Assembly (NCBI GenBank): GCA_023386955.1
Contig: JAEWIS010000060.1
Span: 122,717 to 186,716, forward strand
Direction of reading: 5' to 3'
DNA from: Bacillota bacterium
GTDB taxonomy: Bacteria; Bacillota; Bacilli; Paenibacillales; NBRC-103111
Length of the DNA stretch: 64,000 nucleotides
Positions 37,709-46,043 of the stretch are shown here, piece after piece. Under the pieces are notes generated by a model. The model worked only from the letters and a program-made list of their open reading frames with translations. It searched no databases and had not been told where the DNA came from. The position numbers and the translations under genes are program-made. The stretch's first letter is position 1. Each line of letters opens with the position of its first letter.

Positions 37709-38209
37709 ATGGAGACAGGCAGCCAGAACAGCAAACCGGGCGGTTTGAATATCATCAGCAACCGGAACAGCCACAAGGGCTTCGGGGCAGGCTCCATTGA
37801 CCTGTCCAATGTGTCCGGCGTAATCATTGACGGAGGGGAAGCCTACATTGATGCCGGCACCCTCCATGCCAGAAGCAAGCTGGAAAAGGGAATTCGGTTT
37901 ACTCCAGATAAAAATGAGGTGCCTAACGGGCGGCCCTGCTGGGTCGTTTGGGTAGCCGTGGACCGTAATGCCGAAGGCCAGTTTTACGGCGGCTTGGCAT
38001 CCTGCGAGATGTCGGTGGACCCGGAGGCCAAGAAGGGCTGGAAGGTTCTCGCCGATCATGTGAACCGGATGGACAAGGCCATGAAGCGGCAGATTCTCGT
38101 GGAGAATCTGGATGCTGCGGGCAAAGCCGCACTGAAGGACCTGCTGATCCGGCATAACCCGGAATGGTGGGACCGCACCCCCGCAGAGCTGAAGCAGGCG
38201 CTGAAATAA
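37709..38209 (+). CDS. ywhD: YwhD family protein
   Basis: This 166-aa cytosolic protein of unknown biochemical role is conserved in Bacillales. It matches the YwhD pattern over its whole length: FNI-like start (GLNIISNRNSHKGFGAGSIDLSNV), the GEAYIDAGTLHARSKLEK block, VPNGRPCWVVWVAVDR, GLASCEMSVDPEAKKG and HVNRMDKAMKRQIL. The frame extends upstream to 37610, but ATG 37709 matches the family N-terminus and follows GAGGCGG. In B. subtilis ywhD lies next to pbpG (ywhE); here a PbpG-like gene is the convergent neighbour. Confidence 0.88.
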   Translation: METGSQNSKPGGLNIISNRNSHKGFGAGSIDLSNVSGVIIDGGEAYIDAGTLHARSKLEKGIRFTPDKNEVPNGRPCWVVWVAVDRNAEGQFYGGLASCEMSVDPEAKKGWKVLADHVNRMDKAMKRQILVENLDAAGKAALKDLLIRHNPEWWDRTPAELKQALK

Positions 38210-38217
38210 GGCAATAG

Positions 38218-38248
38218 AGAAAAGCCGGGATGGGTGTCCCGGCTTTTC
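38218..38248 (+). terminator. Terminator after ywhD
   Basis: The perfect stem AAAAGCCGGGA / TCCCGGCTTTT has a 6-base loop and U-rich flanks. The flanking A and T runs could make it work in both directions. Confidence 0.85.
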
Positions 38249-38296
38249 GGCTTCTTGCATATGGCTATCTACATGAGGCTGCCGCCCCAACGGATA

Positions 38297-38470
38297 GAGG
38301 ATCCGCTATTAGCCAGTAAAACGGTCTTTTCGCAATTATGCGGACTCAGAAGCCGCTATTTGGACGAAATAAGCACGTGGGGGCGGACTTTAGAGGAAAT
38401 AGCGTACCCTGTGTCCGCGAAATCACCAAAACCCCCGATTCCGGGAAAATAACGGATCCTGTGTCCGGAA
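38297..38470. repeat. Intergenic repeat element with inverted ends
   Basis: Ends read GGATCCGCTATT (38299) and AATAACGGATCC (about 38449-38460), an imperfect inverted pair. Between them short blocks recur in both orientations: GCGGACT (twice), CGCTATTT versus GGAAATAGCG, and CTGTGTCCG (twice). No ORF with a start signal is present. Its style resembles the element at 31460-31644, but the core words differ. Confidence 0.55.
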
Positions 38471-38480
38471 CGGCCTCCAT

Positions 38481-40538
38481 CTACTCATTCCACCACCGCT
38501 TCAGATCCTTCCACCAGGAGCCCTCCTGCTTCTTGTCCTCCCCGTCCTTCTGGCTGGCGGCATTCTGTGCCGGCGCACAGTATTCCGTCGGTTCGGTGCC
38601 CTCCACGAAGGCCTCCATCCGGCTGTTGGGGCAGCCATCATTGGCCAGCTTGCCGGTCACGGGATCGATATAGACGCTGACCACACCCTCCGGCACGGGG
38701 AACAGCTTGGGCGGCACCGTCTCCAGCGTCCGTTCGGTGAAGGCGGCGAAGATGGGGGCAGCCTTGCGCTGGTCCAGCTTGCCGATGGTTTTGTCCTTGT
38801 CGTAGCCGACCCATACAGCGGTGGACAGCTCCGGGGTGTAGCCCACCATCCAGGCATCGTAGTTGGTGGTGCCGGTTTTGCCGGCGACGGGCCGTTTCAT
38901 CAGGTCGGATACCCGGTACCCGGTGCCTCCCTCCTCAAAAACGGACTGCATCAAATTGGTCAGCACATAGGTGTAGGCCGGGTGAATCACCGACGACTCC
39001 ACCGGCTTGGCTTCATACAGCACCCGTCCCGCATGGTCCTCCACCCGGATCACAGCCATGGGCTCCGCCCGCACCCCGCCGTTGGCCAGGACTCCGTAAG
39101 CCGAGGCCATTTCGAAGGGGCTGACCGGGGAGGTGCCCAACGCAAGGGAAGGGAGCGCGGACAAGGGGGCGGTAATGCCCAGCCTGCGGGCCATGTCCAC
39201 GGTTTTCTCCGGAGTGACGGCCATAATGGTGCTGACCGCATAGATGTTGTCGGATTTCATAATGGCCCGGCGCATGTCGATATCTGTATTGTCGTAGATA
39301 TTGTCATAATTGCTGGGGGAGTAGGTTTTGCGGCCCTGGTCATAGGTGAACACTGTGGGTTCGCTTTTGTACGTGGTTAAGGGTGACACATTCTCCGACA
39401 GGGCAGCCAGATAGATCAGCGGCTTGAAGGCGGAGCCCGGCTGCCGGGTGGTGGCAAAAACCCGGTTGAACTGGTTTTCCTTGAAGTCCTTACCGCCCAC
39501 CATAGCCTTGATGTAGCCATTCCGCGGATCGATGGCGATCAGCGCGGCCTGCAGCTCGGAATCCGCTGGAATTTCCGCAGCCACCGCCTCCTCGGCAATT
39601 TTCTGGGCCCGCAAATCCAGAGTGGTGTAGATTTTCAACCCCCCCGCCTCGTATTGATCCTCTGTCATGTTCAGCTTATCCAGCACCACATTTTTTACAT
39701 ATTCCTGAAAATAAGGCGCCTCTGAGACAGTATTGGTTTGCCGGGGCACAATGGTCAGCGCTTCCCGGTGGGCGGCTTCCGCCTGCTCCGGGGTAATAAT
39801 CCCTTCCTCCGCCATAGCATTCAGAATCACCTTCTGGCGGTCCTTGGCATTCTGCATGTTCAAATAGGGAGAGTAGTATTTGGCCCCCTTTGGCACCCCA
39901 GCCATCATGGCCGCTTCTGCCAGATCCAGGTCCTTGGCATCCTTGCCGAAGAACATTTTGGCGGCGGCTTGAACACCGTAGGTGGAGTGGCCGAAGTACA
40001 CCTGGTTTAAATACTGCTCCAGAATGTCGTCCTTGGACAGCCGCATTTCCAGATGCAGGGCATAAAACGCCTCCTTGATTTTCCGGGACCAGGTGCGGTC
40101 ATGGCTCAGATACAGATTGCGGGCCAGCTGCTGGGTCAGCGTACTGGCGCCCTGCTCCATGGACATGGTCTTGATATCCTGAACGGCAGCCCGGGCCAAA
40201 CCCTTGGGGTCGATGCCCAGATGGCTGTAGAAGCGCCGGTCCTCCACGGACAGCACCGCTTGGATCAGGTAGGGGGAAACCTCTGATAGACTCACAACCT
40301 CGCGGTTTTGGCCGGAGTGGAAGGTATCGATAAGATTGCCCTGCATATCGAGAATCTGGGAATTCTGGGAAACGGTGACCGCAGGCAAAGCCTGGGAACG
40401 CAGGTACAGAAGGGTCAGGCCTCCCAGCAGGATGCCGATTACGGTCAGCGACAGGAACAGGGACAACATCCGCTTTGCGCCGCGGGTAAACCGGTTGCCC
40501 TTCTGACGTTTCCTGGATTCCCGGCGTTCTTCAGCCAT
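38481..40538 (-). CDS. pbpG: Class A penicillin-binding protein, PbpG-like
   Basis: This 685-aa bifunctional enzyme polymerises glycan strands and cross-links peptides outside the membrane. A basic cytosolic N-terminus and one membrane segment (LSLFLSLTVIGILLGGLTLLYL, about 24-45) precede the GT51 transglycosylase (EDRRFYSHLGID with catalytic Glu, GASTLTQQLARNLYL, RKIKEAFYALHLE). The transpeptidase follows with SAFK (SxxK), KSDN (SxN) and KTGTT. Length and the ywhD neighbour match B. subtilis PbpG (YwhE), a class A PBP that works in spore peptidoglycan. The symbol is therefore likely but not proven. ATG 40538 follows AGAGGTGA. No terminator follows; the repeat element at 38297-38470 lies directly downstream. 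Confidence 0.88.
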   Translation of the reverse strand: MAEERRESRKRQKGNRFTRGAKRMLSLFLSLTVIGILLGGLTLLYLRSQALPAVTVSQNSQILDMQGNLIDTFHSGQNREVVSLSEVSPYLIQAVLSVEDRRFYSHLGIDPKGLARAAVQDIKTMSMEQGASTLTQQLARNLYLSHDRTWSRKIKEAFYALHLEMRLSKDDILEQYLNQVYFGHSTYGVQAAAKMFFGKDAKDLDLAEAAMMAGVPKGAKYYSPYLNMQNAKDRQKVILNAMAEEGIITPEQAEAAHREALTIVPRQTNTVSEAPYFQEYVKNVVLDKLNMTEDQYEAGGLKIYTTLDLRAQKIAEEAVAAEIPADSELQAALIAIDPRNGYIKAMVGGKDFKENQFNRVFATTRQPGSAFKPLIYLAALSENVSPLTTYKSEPTVFTYDQGRKTYSPSNYDNIYDNTDIDMRRAIMKSDNIYAVSTIMAVTPEKTVDMARRLGITAPLSALPSLALGTSPVSPFEMASAYGVLANGGVRAEPMAVIRVEDHAGRVLYEAKPVESSVIHPAYTYVLTNLMQSVFEEGGTGYRVSDLMKRPVAGKTGTTNYDAWMVGYTPELSTAVWVGYDKDKTIGKLDQRKAAPIFAAFTERTLETVPPKLFPVPEGVVSVYIDPVTGKLANDGCPNSRMEAFVEGTEPTEYCAPAQNAASQKDGEDKKQEGSWWKDLKRWWNE

Positions 40539-40654
40539 GTGTGGTCACCTCTTTTATCTTTTAGTAACCAGTATGGAAAAATCCGGGCGGAGGTATTCAG
40601 TCAGAGACAGAAGGGGACAAATATATTTATCGGAGGGGAAGCCGCAACAACAGC

Positions 40655-40684
40655 AAAACAGCCTGCCGCAGAAACGGCAGACTG
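40655..40684 (-). terminator. Probable terminator of the AraC-family gene
   Basis: On the minus strand CTGCCG-TTTCTG-CGGCAG is followed by GCTGTTTTGCTG, a short stem with a weak T-tract. Confidence 0.5.
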
Positions 40685-40727
40685 TCTAAAGAGCACTGCA
40701 CCCCGCAGTGATGAGCCTTTACGGCTT

Positions 40728-41555
40728 TTACTGCCGGTGGACCTTGCGGAAGGCGCTGGGGGTAACACCCTCCTGCTGCTTGAACAGCTTGATGAAATAG
40801 CTGGCATGCTCATAGCCCACCGCTCGGGCGATATCCTTCACATCCACCTCGGGATGCCGCAGCAGAAGCTCCTTGGCCCGCCTCAGGCGGAACCGGTTGA
40901 TGTATTCGAAGGGGCGCAGGCCGAAGCTCTTTTGGAACAGATGGCAGGTATATTGCGGGGAAATCCGCAGCTGGGACGACAGAGTCTCCAGGGTCAGCGG
41001 CTCCATAAAATGCTCGTCGATATAGGACAAAGCCGGCATCAGCTGCTCGTAATGCTCCGTGCGGGAGCGCATATCCGGGGTGCTGGAGTACATGAACAGA
41101 TCCAGAACGATGGCGTAGATCAGCGCAGAGCAGCGGATATACCGGGAAGGGTCCTTGGACTGCAGCAATTCGTTGGCCTCCAGGAGCTTCTGGAGCACGA
41201 TATCCGGATGGGACAGCTGGAGCACCGCCGAGGCGTTCATCTTAAGGGAGGCCAGCATCCCCTCCGCCTGGACGCCGTTGAAGGAAATCCACCGGGTCGC
41301 CCAAGGCTCCCGCACCGCATAATAATGATGCTTGCGGTTAGGATAAAGCAGCATCCCCTGACCGGCGGATACGGCAAACCGTTTGCCCTCCGTCTCCAGA
41401 ATCCCTTCACCGGAGATGCATTGTATCCATTGAAAGTCGGGGAAGCCGCCCTCCCGGAGCATATTATCCTGGTGCTCCCAGCCGCCAGCGCTGGTTACAA
41501 AAAAAGGCAATTTCAGCTCCGTATCCGTCAGCACCACAAAAATATTATGATCCAT
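40728..41555 (-). CDS. AraC-family transcriptional regulator
   Basis: 275 aa. The N-terminal cupin-like sugar-sensing domain (ISGEGILETEGKRFAVSAGQG, LLYPNRKHHYYAV) precedes two helix-turn-helix units in the C-terminal 100 residues (LTLETLSSQLRISPQYTCHL, DVKDIARAVGYEHASYFIKL). The frame opens at 41576, but ATG 41555 has AGGAG 7 bases ahead. It is divergent from the GH112 phosphorylase gene across 223 bp, the normal layout for an AraC activator and its sugar-metabolism target. It is inferred to activate the phosphorylase when its substrate or product is present. Confidence 0.9.
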   Translation of the reverse strand: MDHNIFVVLTDTELKLPFFVTSAGGWEHQDNMLREGGFPDFQWIQCISGEGILETEGKRFAVSAGQGMLLYPNRKHHYYAVREPWATRWISFNGVQAEGMLASLKMNASAVLQLSHPDIVLQKLLEANELLQSKDPSRYIRCSALIYAIVLDLFMYSSTPDMRSRTEHYEQLMPALSYIDEHFMEPLTLETLSSQLRISPQYTCHLFQKSFGLRPFEYINRFRLRRAKELLLRHPEVDVKDIARAVGYEHASYFIKLFKQQEGVTPSAFRKVHRQ

Positions 41556-41641
41556 GACTTTTCTCCTATATGACACTCAAATTTTTATATATGCATGAAA
41601 ATTCTTAGGTTGAATTCAAGTCAAAAGGGCTATATGCTTTT

Positions 41642-41670
41642 AATATAATCACACTTTTATGCTTTGGCAA
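41642..41670 (-). promoter_or_regulatory. SigA promoter of the AraC-family gene
   Basis: On the minus strand TTGCCA (41670-41665) is separated by 17 bp from TATATT (41647-41642), 87 bases before the start codon. Confidence 0.65.
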
Positions 41671-41700
41671 TGCAATTCGCCGGCTCTTTCAAATCATTCG

Positions 41701-41729
41701 TTGTTTTACCCGGATTTTTGTCCTATGAT
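41701..41729 (+). promoter_or_regulatory. SigA promoter of the GH112 phosphorylase gene
   Basis: TTGTTT (41701-41706), a 17-bp spacer and TATGAT (41724-41729). A cre site follows immediately downstream. Confidence 0.7.
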
Positions 41730-41732
41730 CCA

Positions 41733-41746
41733 GGTAAACGCTTACA
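41733..41746 (+). promoter_or_regulatory. cre site (CcpA operator)
   Basis: GGTAAACGCTTACA matches the catabolite-responsive consensus TGWNANCGNTNWCA at every defined position except the first. It starts 3 bp after the -10, where bound CcpA would block transcription of the phosphorylase gene when preferred sugars are present. A LacI-family operator would look similar. Confidence 0.7.
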
Positions 41747-41778
41747 CAAATTGCCCGTAAGTGGCAGGGAGGCGCATT

Positions 41779-43935
41779 ATGGTACAAAAGAAAACAGGAG
41801 GCTTCACCCTTCCGGGAGAATCCGGCTACGAAGCCTTAACCCTTGAATTGGCGAAAAAGTGGGGAGCCGATGTCATCCGCGACAGCGACGGCACCGCCTT
41901 GTCCGATGAAATTCTGAACGCAGGCTACGATATTTATTCCACCATCTGTATTATCCGTGACCACAATGACTGGGCGAAGCAAAACCCGGACAAGCTCCAG
42001 CAGACCTTCCTGATGACCCAGCCAGTTGTGGCTGAAGCAGACAGCCTGACGATCCCGCTGATGAAGGATTTCTTCGCCGATCAGTTTGCCGTGAATGAAT
42101 CCCCTGAATCCATAGCCTACTGGCAGGTCTTCGACCGCACCTCCGGGGCAGAGCTTCCCCGCAGCCAGTGGACCTATGACAGCGCATCGCAAAGTGTCGC
42201 TCTGACCGGCGTAACCAAGTGGCATTCCTATACCGTCAACTTCATGGCCTTCCGGATTTGGGAAGAAATCTCCATGTACAATCATACCACAAACAATTGG
42301 AACAAAGAGCATCTGATGCAGATCGACCCCATCCATACCGAAACCCAGGAGTATATGCTGAACTGGCTGGACGAGTGGTGCGTGAACCATCCTGCTACCA
42401 ACGTCATCCGGTTTACCTCCATGTTCTACAACTTCGTGTGGATCTGGGGCTCCGATGAGAACAACCGTCATCTGTTCACGGATTGGGCGTCCTATGACTT
42501 TACCGTCAGCCCGCGGGCATTGGATCTGTTCGCCGAGAAATACGGCTACCGCATCACCTCCGAGGACTTCATCAACAAGGGCAAGCTCCGGGTCACCCAT
42601 GCGGTTCCGGATCAGCGCAAGCTGGACTGGATGGCGTTTATCAACGATTTTGTCATTGAGTTCGGCAAGAAGCTGATTGATATCGCCCACAAGTACAACA
42701 AGCTGGCTTATGTTTTCTATGACGACAGCTGGGTCGGCATTGAGCCGTACAACGGCAGATTCGCCGAATTTGGCTTTGACGGCATTATTAAGTGCGTATT
42801 CTCCGGCTTCGAGGCACGGCTGGGCTCGGGCGTAGAGGGTGTCGCTACCCATGAGCTGCGGCTGCATCCGTACCTGTTCCCGGTAGGGCTTGGCGGACTG
42901 CCTACCTTCATGGAGGGAGGCAATCCGACGCTGGATGCCAAGAACTTCTGGAACAGCATCCGCCGCGCCCTGCTGCGTGCTCCGGTGGACCGGATCGGCC
43001 TGGGCGGTTATCTCCATCTGGTTGAGCCGTACCCGGATTTCTGCGACTATATCGAAAAGATTGCCGATGAGTTCCGCGAGATCCGTGATCTGCACCAAAG
43101 CGGCAAGCCGTATTCCCTCACGCCCAAAATCGGCGTGCTCACCGCCTGGGGCAAGCTGCGCAGCTGGATTTGCTCCGGACACTATCATGAAAACCCGGAA
43201 CTCGATCTGATCAACATCATGGAAAGCCTGTCCGGTCTTCCCTTCGAGGTGGAGTTCCTGAGCTTCGAGGACATCAAGGCGGGTATCCCCTCGGATGTGG
43301 GCGTGATTATCAACGCAGGAACCGCGGGCAGCGCATGGAGCGGCGGCGAGCTGTGGAACGATGCGGCAGTTGTGGAAGCCATCACAGGCTGGGTGCACGG
43401 CGGCGGCGTATTCCTCGGTGTAAACGAACCCTCTGCAGCCCCCGGACAGGACACACTGTTCCGCTTGGCGCAGGTGCTGGGCGTTGACCGGGATACCGGG
43501 GAACGGATCAGTCACGGCAAGTGGCCCGTGGAGGCTGTCCAGCCTGGCTTCACTCTGCCTGCAGGACTGAAGGTCCGCGAAGGCGTCTATCTGACCAACG
43601 GCAAGGCCAAGGTATGGGCTGCTGCAGGCAAAACACCTACTGCGTCTGTGCATGATTTCGGCAAAGGCAAGGGCGTCTATCTCTCCAGCTACACGCACTC
43701 GGTAGCCAATACGAGGGCCCTCCTGGAGCTGATTCTGGCTGCTGCCGGCCAGTCTGCGGAGCAGCTGTACCTGACGGACAATGCCTATGCGGAATGTGCG
43801 TACTATCCGGACAGCAATACGCTGATTCTCATCAACAACTCCGATAGCGAACAAACCATTACGGTGCGTACGGAAAAAAGCGGAGCCGTCACCGAAACGC
43901 TGGCAGCCTTCGATACCAAGATTCTGCGGGTATAA
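41779..43935 (+). CDS. GH112 phosphorylase (galactosyl-HexNAc or galactosyl-rhamnose type)
   Basis: 718 aa. Family GH112 enzymes split beta-galactosides with phosphate, releasing alpha-galactose 1-phosphate from lacto-N-biose/galacto-N-biose or from galactosyl-1,4-rhamnose. The sequence has the family's N-terminal TIM-barrel (LPGESGYEALTLELAKKWGADVIRDSDG, MYNHTTNNW) and the catalytic acid region VFYDDSWVGIEPY (Asp about 315/316). The central block FSGFEARLGSGVEGVATHELRLHPYLFP, a Rossmann-like middle domain (VGVIINAGTAGSAWSGG) and a C-terminal beta domain complete it. There is no signal peptide, so it is cytosolic. Start ATG 41779 lies 7 bases after AGGGAGG; the open frame begins six codons earlier. 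Substrate choice within the family cannot be read by eye; environmental Firmicutes often have the rhamnose type. No sugar transporter lies beside it. Confidence 0.9.
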   Translation: MVQKKTGGFTLPGESGYEALTLELAKKWGADVIRDSDGTALSDEILNAGYDIYSTICIIRDHNDWAKQNPDKLQQTFLMTQPVVAEADSLTIPLMKDFFADQFAVNESPESIAYWQVFDRTSGAELPRSQWTYDSASQSVALTGVTKWHSYTVNFMAFRIWEEISMYNHTTNNWNKEHLMQIDPIHTETQEYMLNWLDEWCVNHPATNVIRFTSMFYNFVWIWGSDENNRHLFTDWASYDFTVSPRALDLFAEKYGYRITSEDFINKGKLRVTHAVPDQRKLDWMAFINDFVIEFGKKLIDIAHKYNKLAYVFYDDSWVGIEPYNGRFAEFGFDGIIKCVFSGFEARLGSGVEGVATHELRLHPYLFPVGLGGLPTFMEGGNPTLDAKNFWNSIRRALLRAPVDRIGLGGYLHLVEPYPDFCDYIEKIADEFREIRDLHQSGKPYSLTPKIGVLTAWGKLRSWICSGHYHENPELDLINIMESLSGLPFEVEFLSFEDIKAGIPSDVGVIINAGTAGSAWSGGELWNDAAVVEAITGWVHGGGVFLGVNEPSAAPGQDTLFRLAQVLGVDRDTGERISHGKWPVEAVQPGFTLPAGLKVREGVYLTNGKAKVWAAAGKTPTASVHDFGKGKGVYLSSYTHSVANTRALLELILAAAGQSAEQLYLTDNAYAECAYYPDSNTLILINNSDSEQTITVRTEKSGAVTETLAAFDTKILRV

Positions 43936-43992
43936 ACGTCCTGATCCTTGCTTGCAGGCGCAAGGGTCTGTACACTAATAGCAGCACACGAA

Positions 43993-44024
43993 GGAGGAGC
44001 CCCTCATGGTGGCTCCTCTTTTTT
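43993..44024 (+). terminator. Terminator after the GH112 gene
   Basis: Perfect 8-bp stem GAGGAGCC / GGCTCCTC followed by TTTTTT. Confidence 0.85.
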
Positions 44025-44052
44025 ATAGATGTTCTTGAAGGAGGCGGACCGG

Positions 44053-44475
44053 TTGGACGTGGAACTGACCATTACCAGCATCAGCGACAGCGGCAAGGTG
44101 GTGCAGCAGGTCCGGGGCAAACGTTATGCCCGGGACGGAAAGCTGTTTTTTCAATATGAGGAGCCGGAATCGGAGATGGGCAAAGTCACAGCGCTTTTAC
44201 GGATTGAACCGGAGGGCAAAAAAGCCATCCGGCTTCTCCGGCAGGGGGGCATCCGGAGCGAGCAGCAATTCCGTTCGGGGGAACGCCTGCCCGGCTACTA
44301 TGATACCCCTCACGGGCGGATGGAGATGGACACCTTCACGCGCAAGCTGAAGGTTCACATGAAGGACGGGCTGGAGCAGCTCCGTTGGGAATATGAGCTG
44401 TTTATGGGCGGGGAGAGAGTCGGCAGCTACCGGCTGGATATCGGAATCCGTGCTGCGCCACCGGCAGAGGCTTGA
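44053..44475 (+). CDS. ywiB: YwiB family (DUF1934) beta-barrel protein
   Basis: 140 aa of the small YwiB/DUF1934 family, a calycin-like beta barrel of unknown function. The pattern of the family is visible: [79 protein letters not shown]. The frame opens at ATG 44029, which falls against the preceding terminator. TTG 44053 is 8 bases after GAAGGAGG and gives the family N-terminus, so it is preferred. In B. subtilis ywiB lies close upstream of rpoE-pyrG, separated by argS; here an S8 protease on the opposite strand stands in between. Its last 49 bases overlap the 3' end of that convergent gene. Confidence 0.8.
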   Translation: MDVELTITSISDSGKVVQQVRGKRYARDGKLFFQYEEPESEMGKVTALLRIEPEGKKAIRLLRQGGIRSEQQFRSGERLPGYYDTPHGRMEMDTFTRKLKVHMKDGLEQLRWEYELFMGGERVGSYRLDIGIRAAPPAEA

Positions 44476-45671
44476 ACCCTTGCACGCACCTGGGAGGAGC
44501 GCTGCTTTTTGCGGCTTATGGCCCGTACGGCTCGGATGGCGTTGATCTCACCCAGGAAGCCGGATTTCCGCGCTGTGGAGCTGATGGGCATGGCAGACCG
44601 CTGCAGCCCCGACAGAAGCATGGAGAGGCTTATTCCCGGCTTTATGGCCATCATCAGGGCGGCTACACCGCTGACATGGGAGGTGGCCATGGAGGTGCCG
44701 GAAAGCTCCTGGTATTTGCCGTTCAGCCAGGTGGAGACAATCCGCTCTCCCGGTGCGTAAATGTCGATCTGGGTGCTGCGGTTGGTGAAGCCGGCGATCT
44801 TCCCGTTGCGTCCCGTCGCGCCTACAGCTATGGTGTTCGGAAAACGGGCCGGGTAATCAATGATTCCCTTCTTTCCCTCGTTGCCGGACGAAGCAATAAT
44901 GACGACTCCTTCCTTGGCGGCATTGCGCACAGCCGTTTCCAGAGAAGGACTGTAGCTTTTCATCCCAAAGCTCATGTTGATGATATGGATGCCATGATTG
45001 ACGCACCAATCGATGCCCTTCACAATATCCGTCACGAAGGATGTGCCGTTATGGTCGAAGGCCTTGACCGCATAAAGCTTGGCATGGGGCGCCACTCCCG
45101 ACATACCCTGTCCTGCCCCGGCCGCTATGGTGCCGCTGATATGGGTGCCGTGGCCGTTGTCATCCAGAGGAGGGAGGTGGCGGTGGATCAGATTAATGCC
45201 GCCGGCGATGGAATCCCGCAGATCCGGATGGGAGAAATCCACGCCGGTATCGATGACGCCAATCCGGATTTCTTGGCCCGTTGCAGCTTTCCAGGCAAGG
45301 GGGGCTTGGATGTGGCGGATGCCCCAGGGGATGAAGGGTTTGCTCCGGGCGAAGCTGGCCTGGCGGCGGATTTCACCGGGGGACAGCCGGGTGGCCTTAT
45401 CCTGTATGACCGCCAGCGTTTCATCCCGCTCCACTCCCTCCACCTCGGGGTGGTGAAGGAAAGGCTCCGGAGACTGCAGCTGGAGAAAAACGGCATTAAT
45501 GAAGGGAAGGGCTTCAACTTGATGGGCGGGGCAGCCGCCGGGTTCCCGGAGCCCCCGGACAATTTCACGGCAATCGGAAGAGGACCGGAGTCGGATGAGA
45601 TAGCGTGCCGATGATTCCCCAAACCCGCGGAGCTCCTCTTCCATCAGTTCGGTGAGCGTTGGCATCGTCAA
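44427..45671 (-). CDS. Subtilisin-like (S8) serine protease without signal peptide
   Basis: 414 aa. The triad is intact: Asp about 141 ([15 protein letters not shown]), His about 174 ([13 protein letters not shown]) and Ser about 327 ([12 protein letters not shown]), with the oxyanion Asn about 264 (ASSGNEG). An N-terminal region of about 110 residues resembles an I9-type propeptide. No export signal is visible, so the enzyme may be intracellular or leave by another route. The frame reaches 45722; TTG 45671 lies 6 bases after GGAGGGG and ATG 45665 is the alternative. The C-terminal tail ([14 protein letters not shown]) runs 49 bases antisense into ywiB, so it may be slightly extended relative to relatives. 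Confidence 0.87.
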   Translation of the reverse strand: MTMPTLTELMEEELRGFGESSARYLIRLRSSSDCREIVRGLREPGGCPAHQVEALPFINAVFLQLQSPEPFLHHPEVEGVERDETLAVIQDKATRLSPGEIRRQASFARSKPFIPWGIRHIQAPLAWKAATGQEIRIGVIDTGVDFSHPDLRDSIAGGINLIHRHLPPLDDNGHGTHISGTIAAGAGQGMSGVAPHAKLYAVKAFDHNGTSFVTDIVKGIDWCVNHGIHIINMSFGMKSYSPSLETAVRNAAKEGVVIIASSGNEGKKGIIDYPARFPNTIAVGATGRNGKIAGFTNRSTQIDIYAPGERIVSTWLNGKYQELSGTSMATSHVSGVAALMMAIKPGISLSMLLSGLQRSAMPISSTARKSGFLGEINAIRAVRAISRKKQRSSQVRARVQASAGGAARIPISSR

Positions 45672-45873
45672 GGCGGACCCCTCCTCAGGCATTCGTACAG
45701 CATACCTGCATAGATAATGCATTATCTTATGAGCGGCTCGTTTCGGACGCGCAATGCAAGCGCCTTATTCCCGTAAAATGAGCGGATACCCGTGTCAAAC
45801 CGCCAATCCCTACATAGGATATAGGGAGAGGGCTGTTTGTGGCTCTCGTTAAACATCAAGGGAGGATAGGCGT
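45672..45873. other. Intergenic stretch without a recognisable gene
   Basis: This is the divergent region between the S8 protease and the miniature ORF upstream of rpoE. It must hold promoters for both directions. A sequence CATAGGATA at about 45815 has some resemblance to sporulation sigma -10 elements, but no matching -35 was found. Confidence 0.4.
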
Positions 45874-45903
45874 ATGCCTGCCTCTACAGGGGTACAGTCA
45901 TAA
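45874..45903 (+). CDS. Candidate 9-residue peptide upstream of rpoE
   Basis: ATG to TAA encodes MPASTGVQS. A strong ribosome-binding site GGGAGG lies 7 bases before the ATG, and an intrinsic terminator begins 2 bases after the stop. The arrangement fits a leader peptide of an attenuator or a tiny secreted/regulatory peptide. No composition bias toward one amino acid suggests a classical amino-acid attenuator. Only the start signal and position support it. Confidence 0.4.
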   Translation: MPASTGVQS

Positions 45904-45904
45904 A

Positions 45905-45938
45905 CGGAGGCGCTGTCGGGGCGCCTCTGTTTATTTAT
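45905..45938 (+). terminator. Terminator/attenuator between the mini-ORF and rpoE
   Basis: Perfect 7-bp GC-rich stem GAGGCGC / GCGCCTC followed by the T-rich TGTTTATTTAT. Confidence 0.65.
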
Positions 45939-46043
45939 GGGGTCCATGCCTGCGGTTCCCGCAACCGCTTGCTTTTTTACATAAAATAGGGTTTACTTAT
46001 ATGAAGATAAAGGCGAGACTGTAGGAAGGGCGTGTACACGTAC

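Noticed and set aside
41836..43854. 672-codon open frame on the minus strand
   Set aside because: Complete antisense of the GH112 gene, which has catalytic motifs, a promoter and a ribosome-binding site. The antisense product shows no recognisable motif.
45790..45830. SigK or SigE promoter upstream of the mini-ORF (CATAGGATA)
   Set aside because: The -10-like word fits CATANNNTA, but no correctly spaced -35 element was found.
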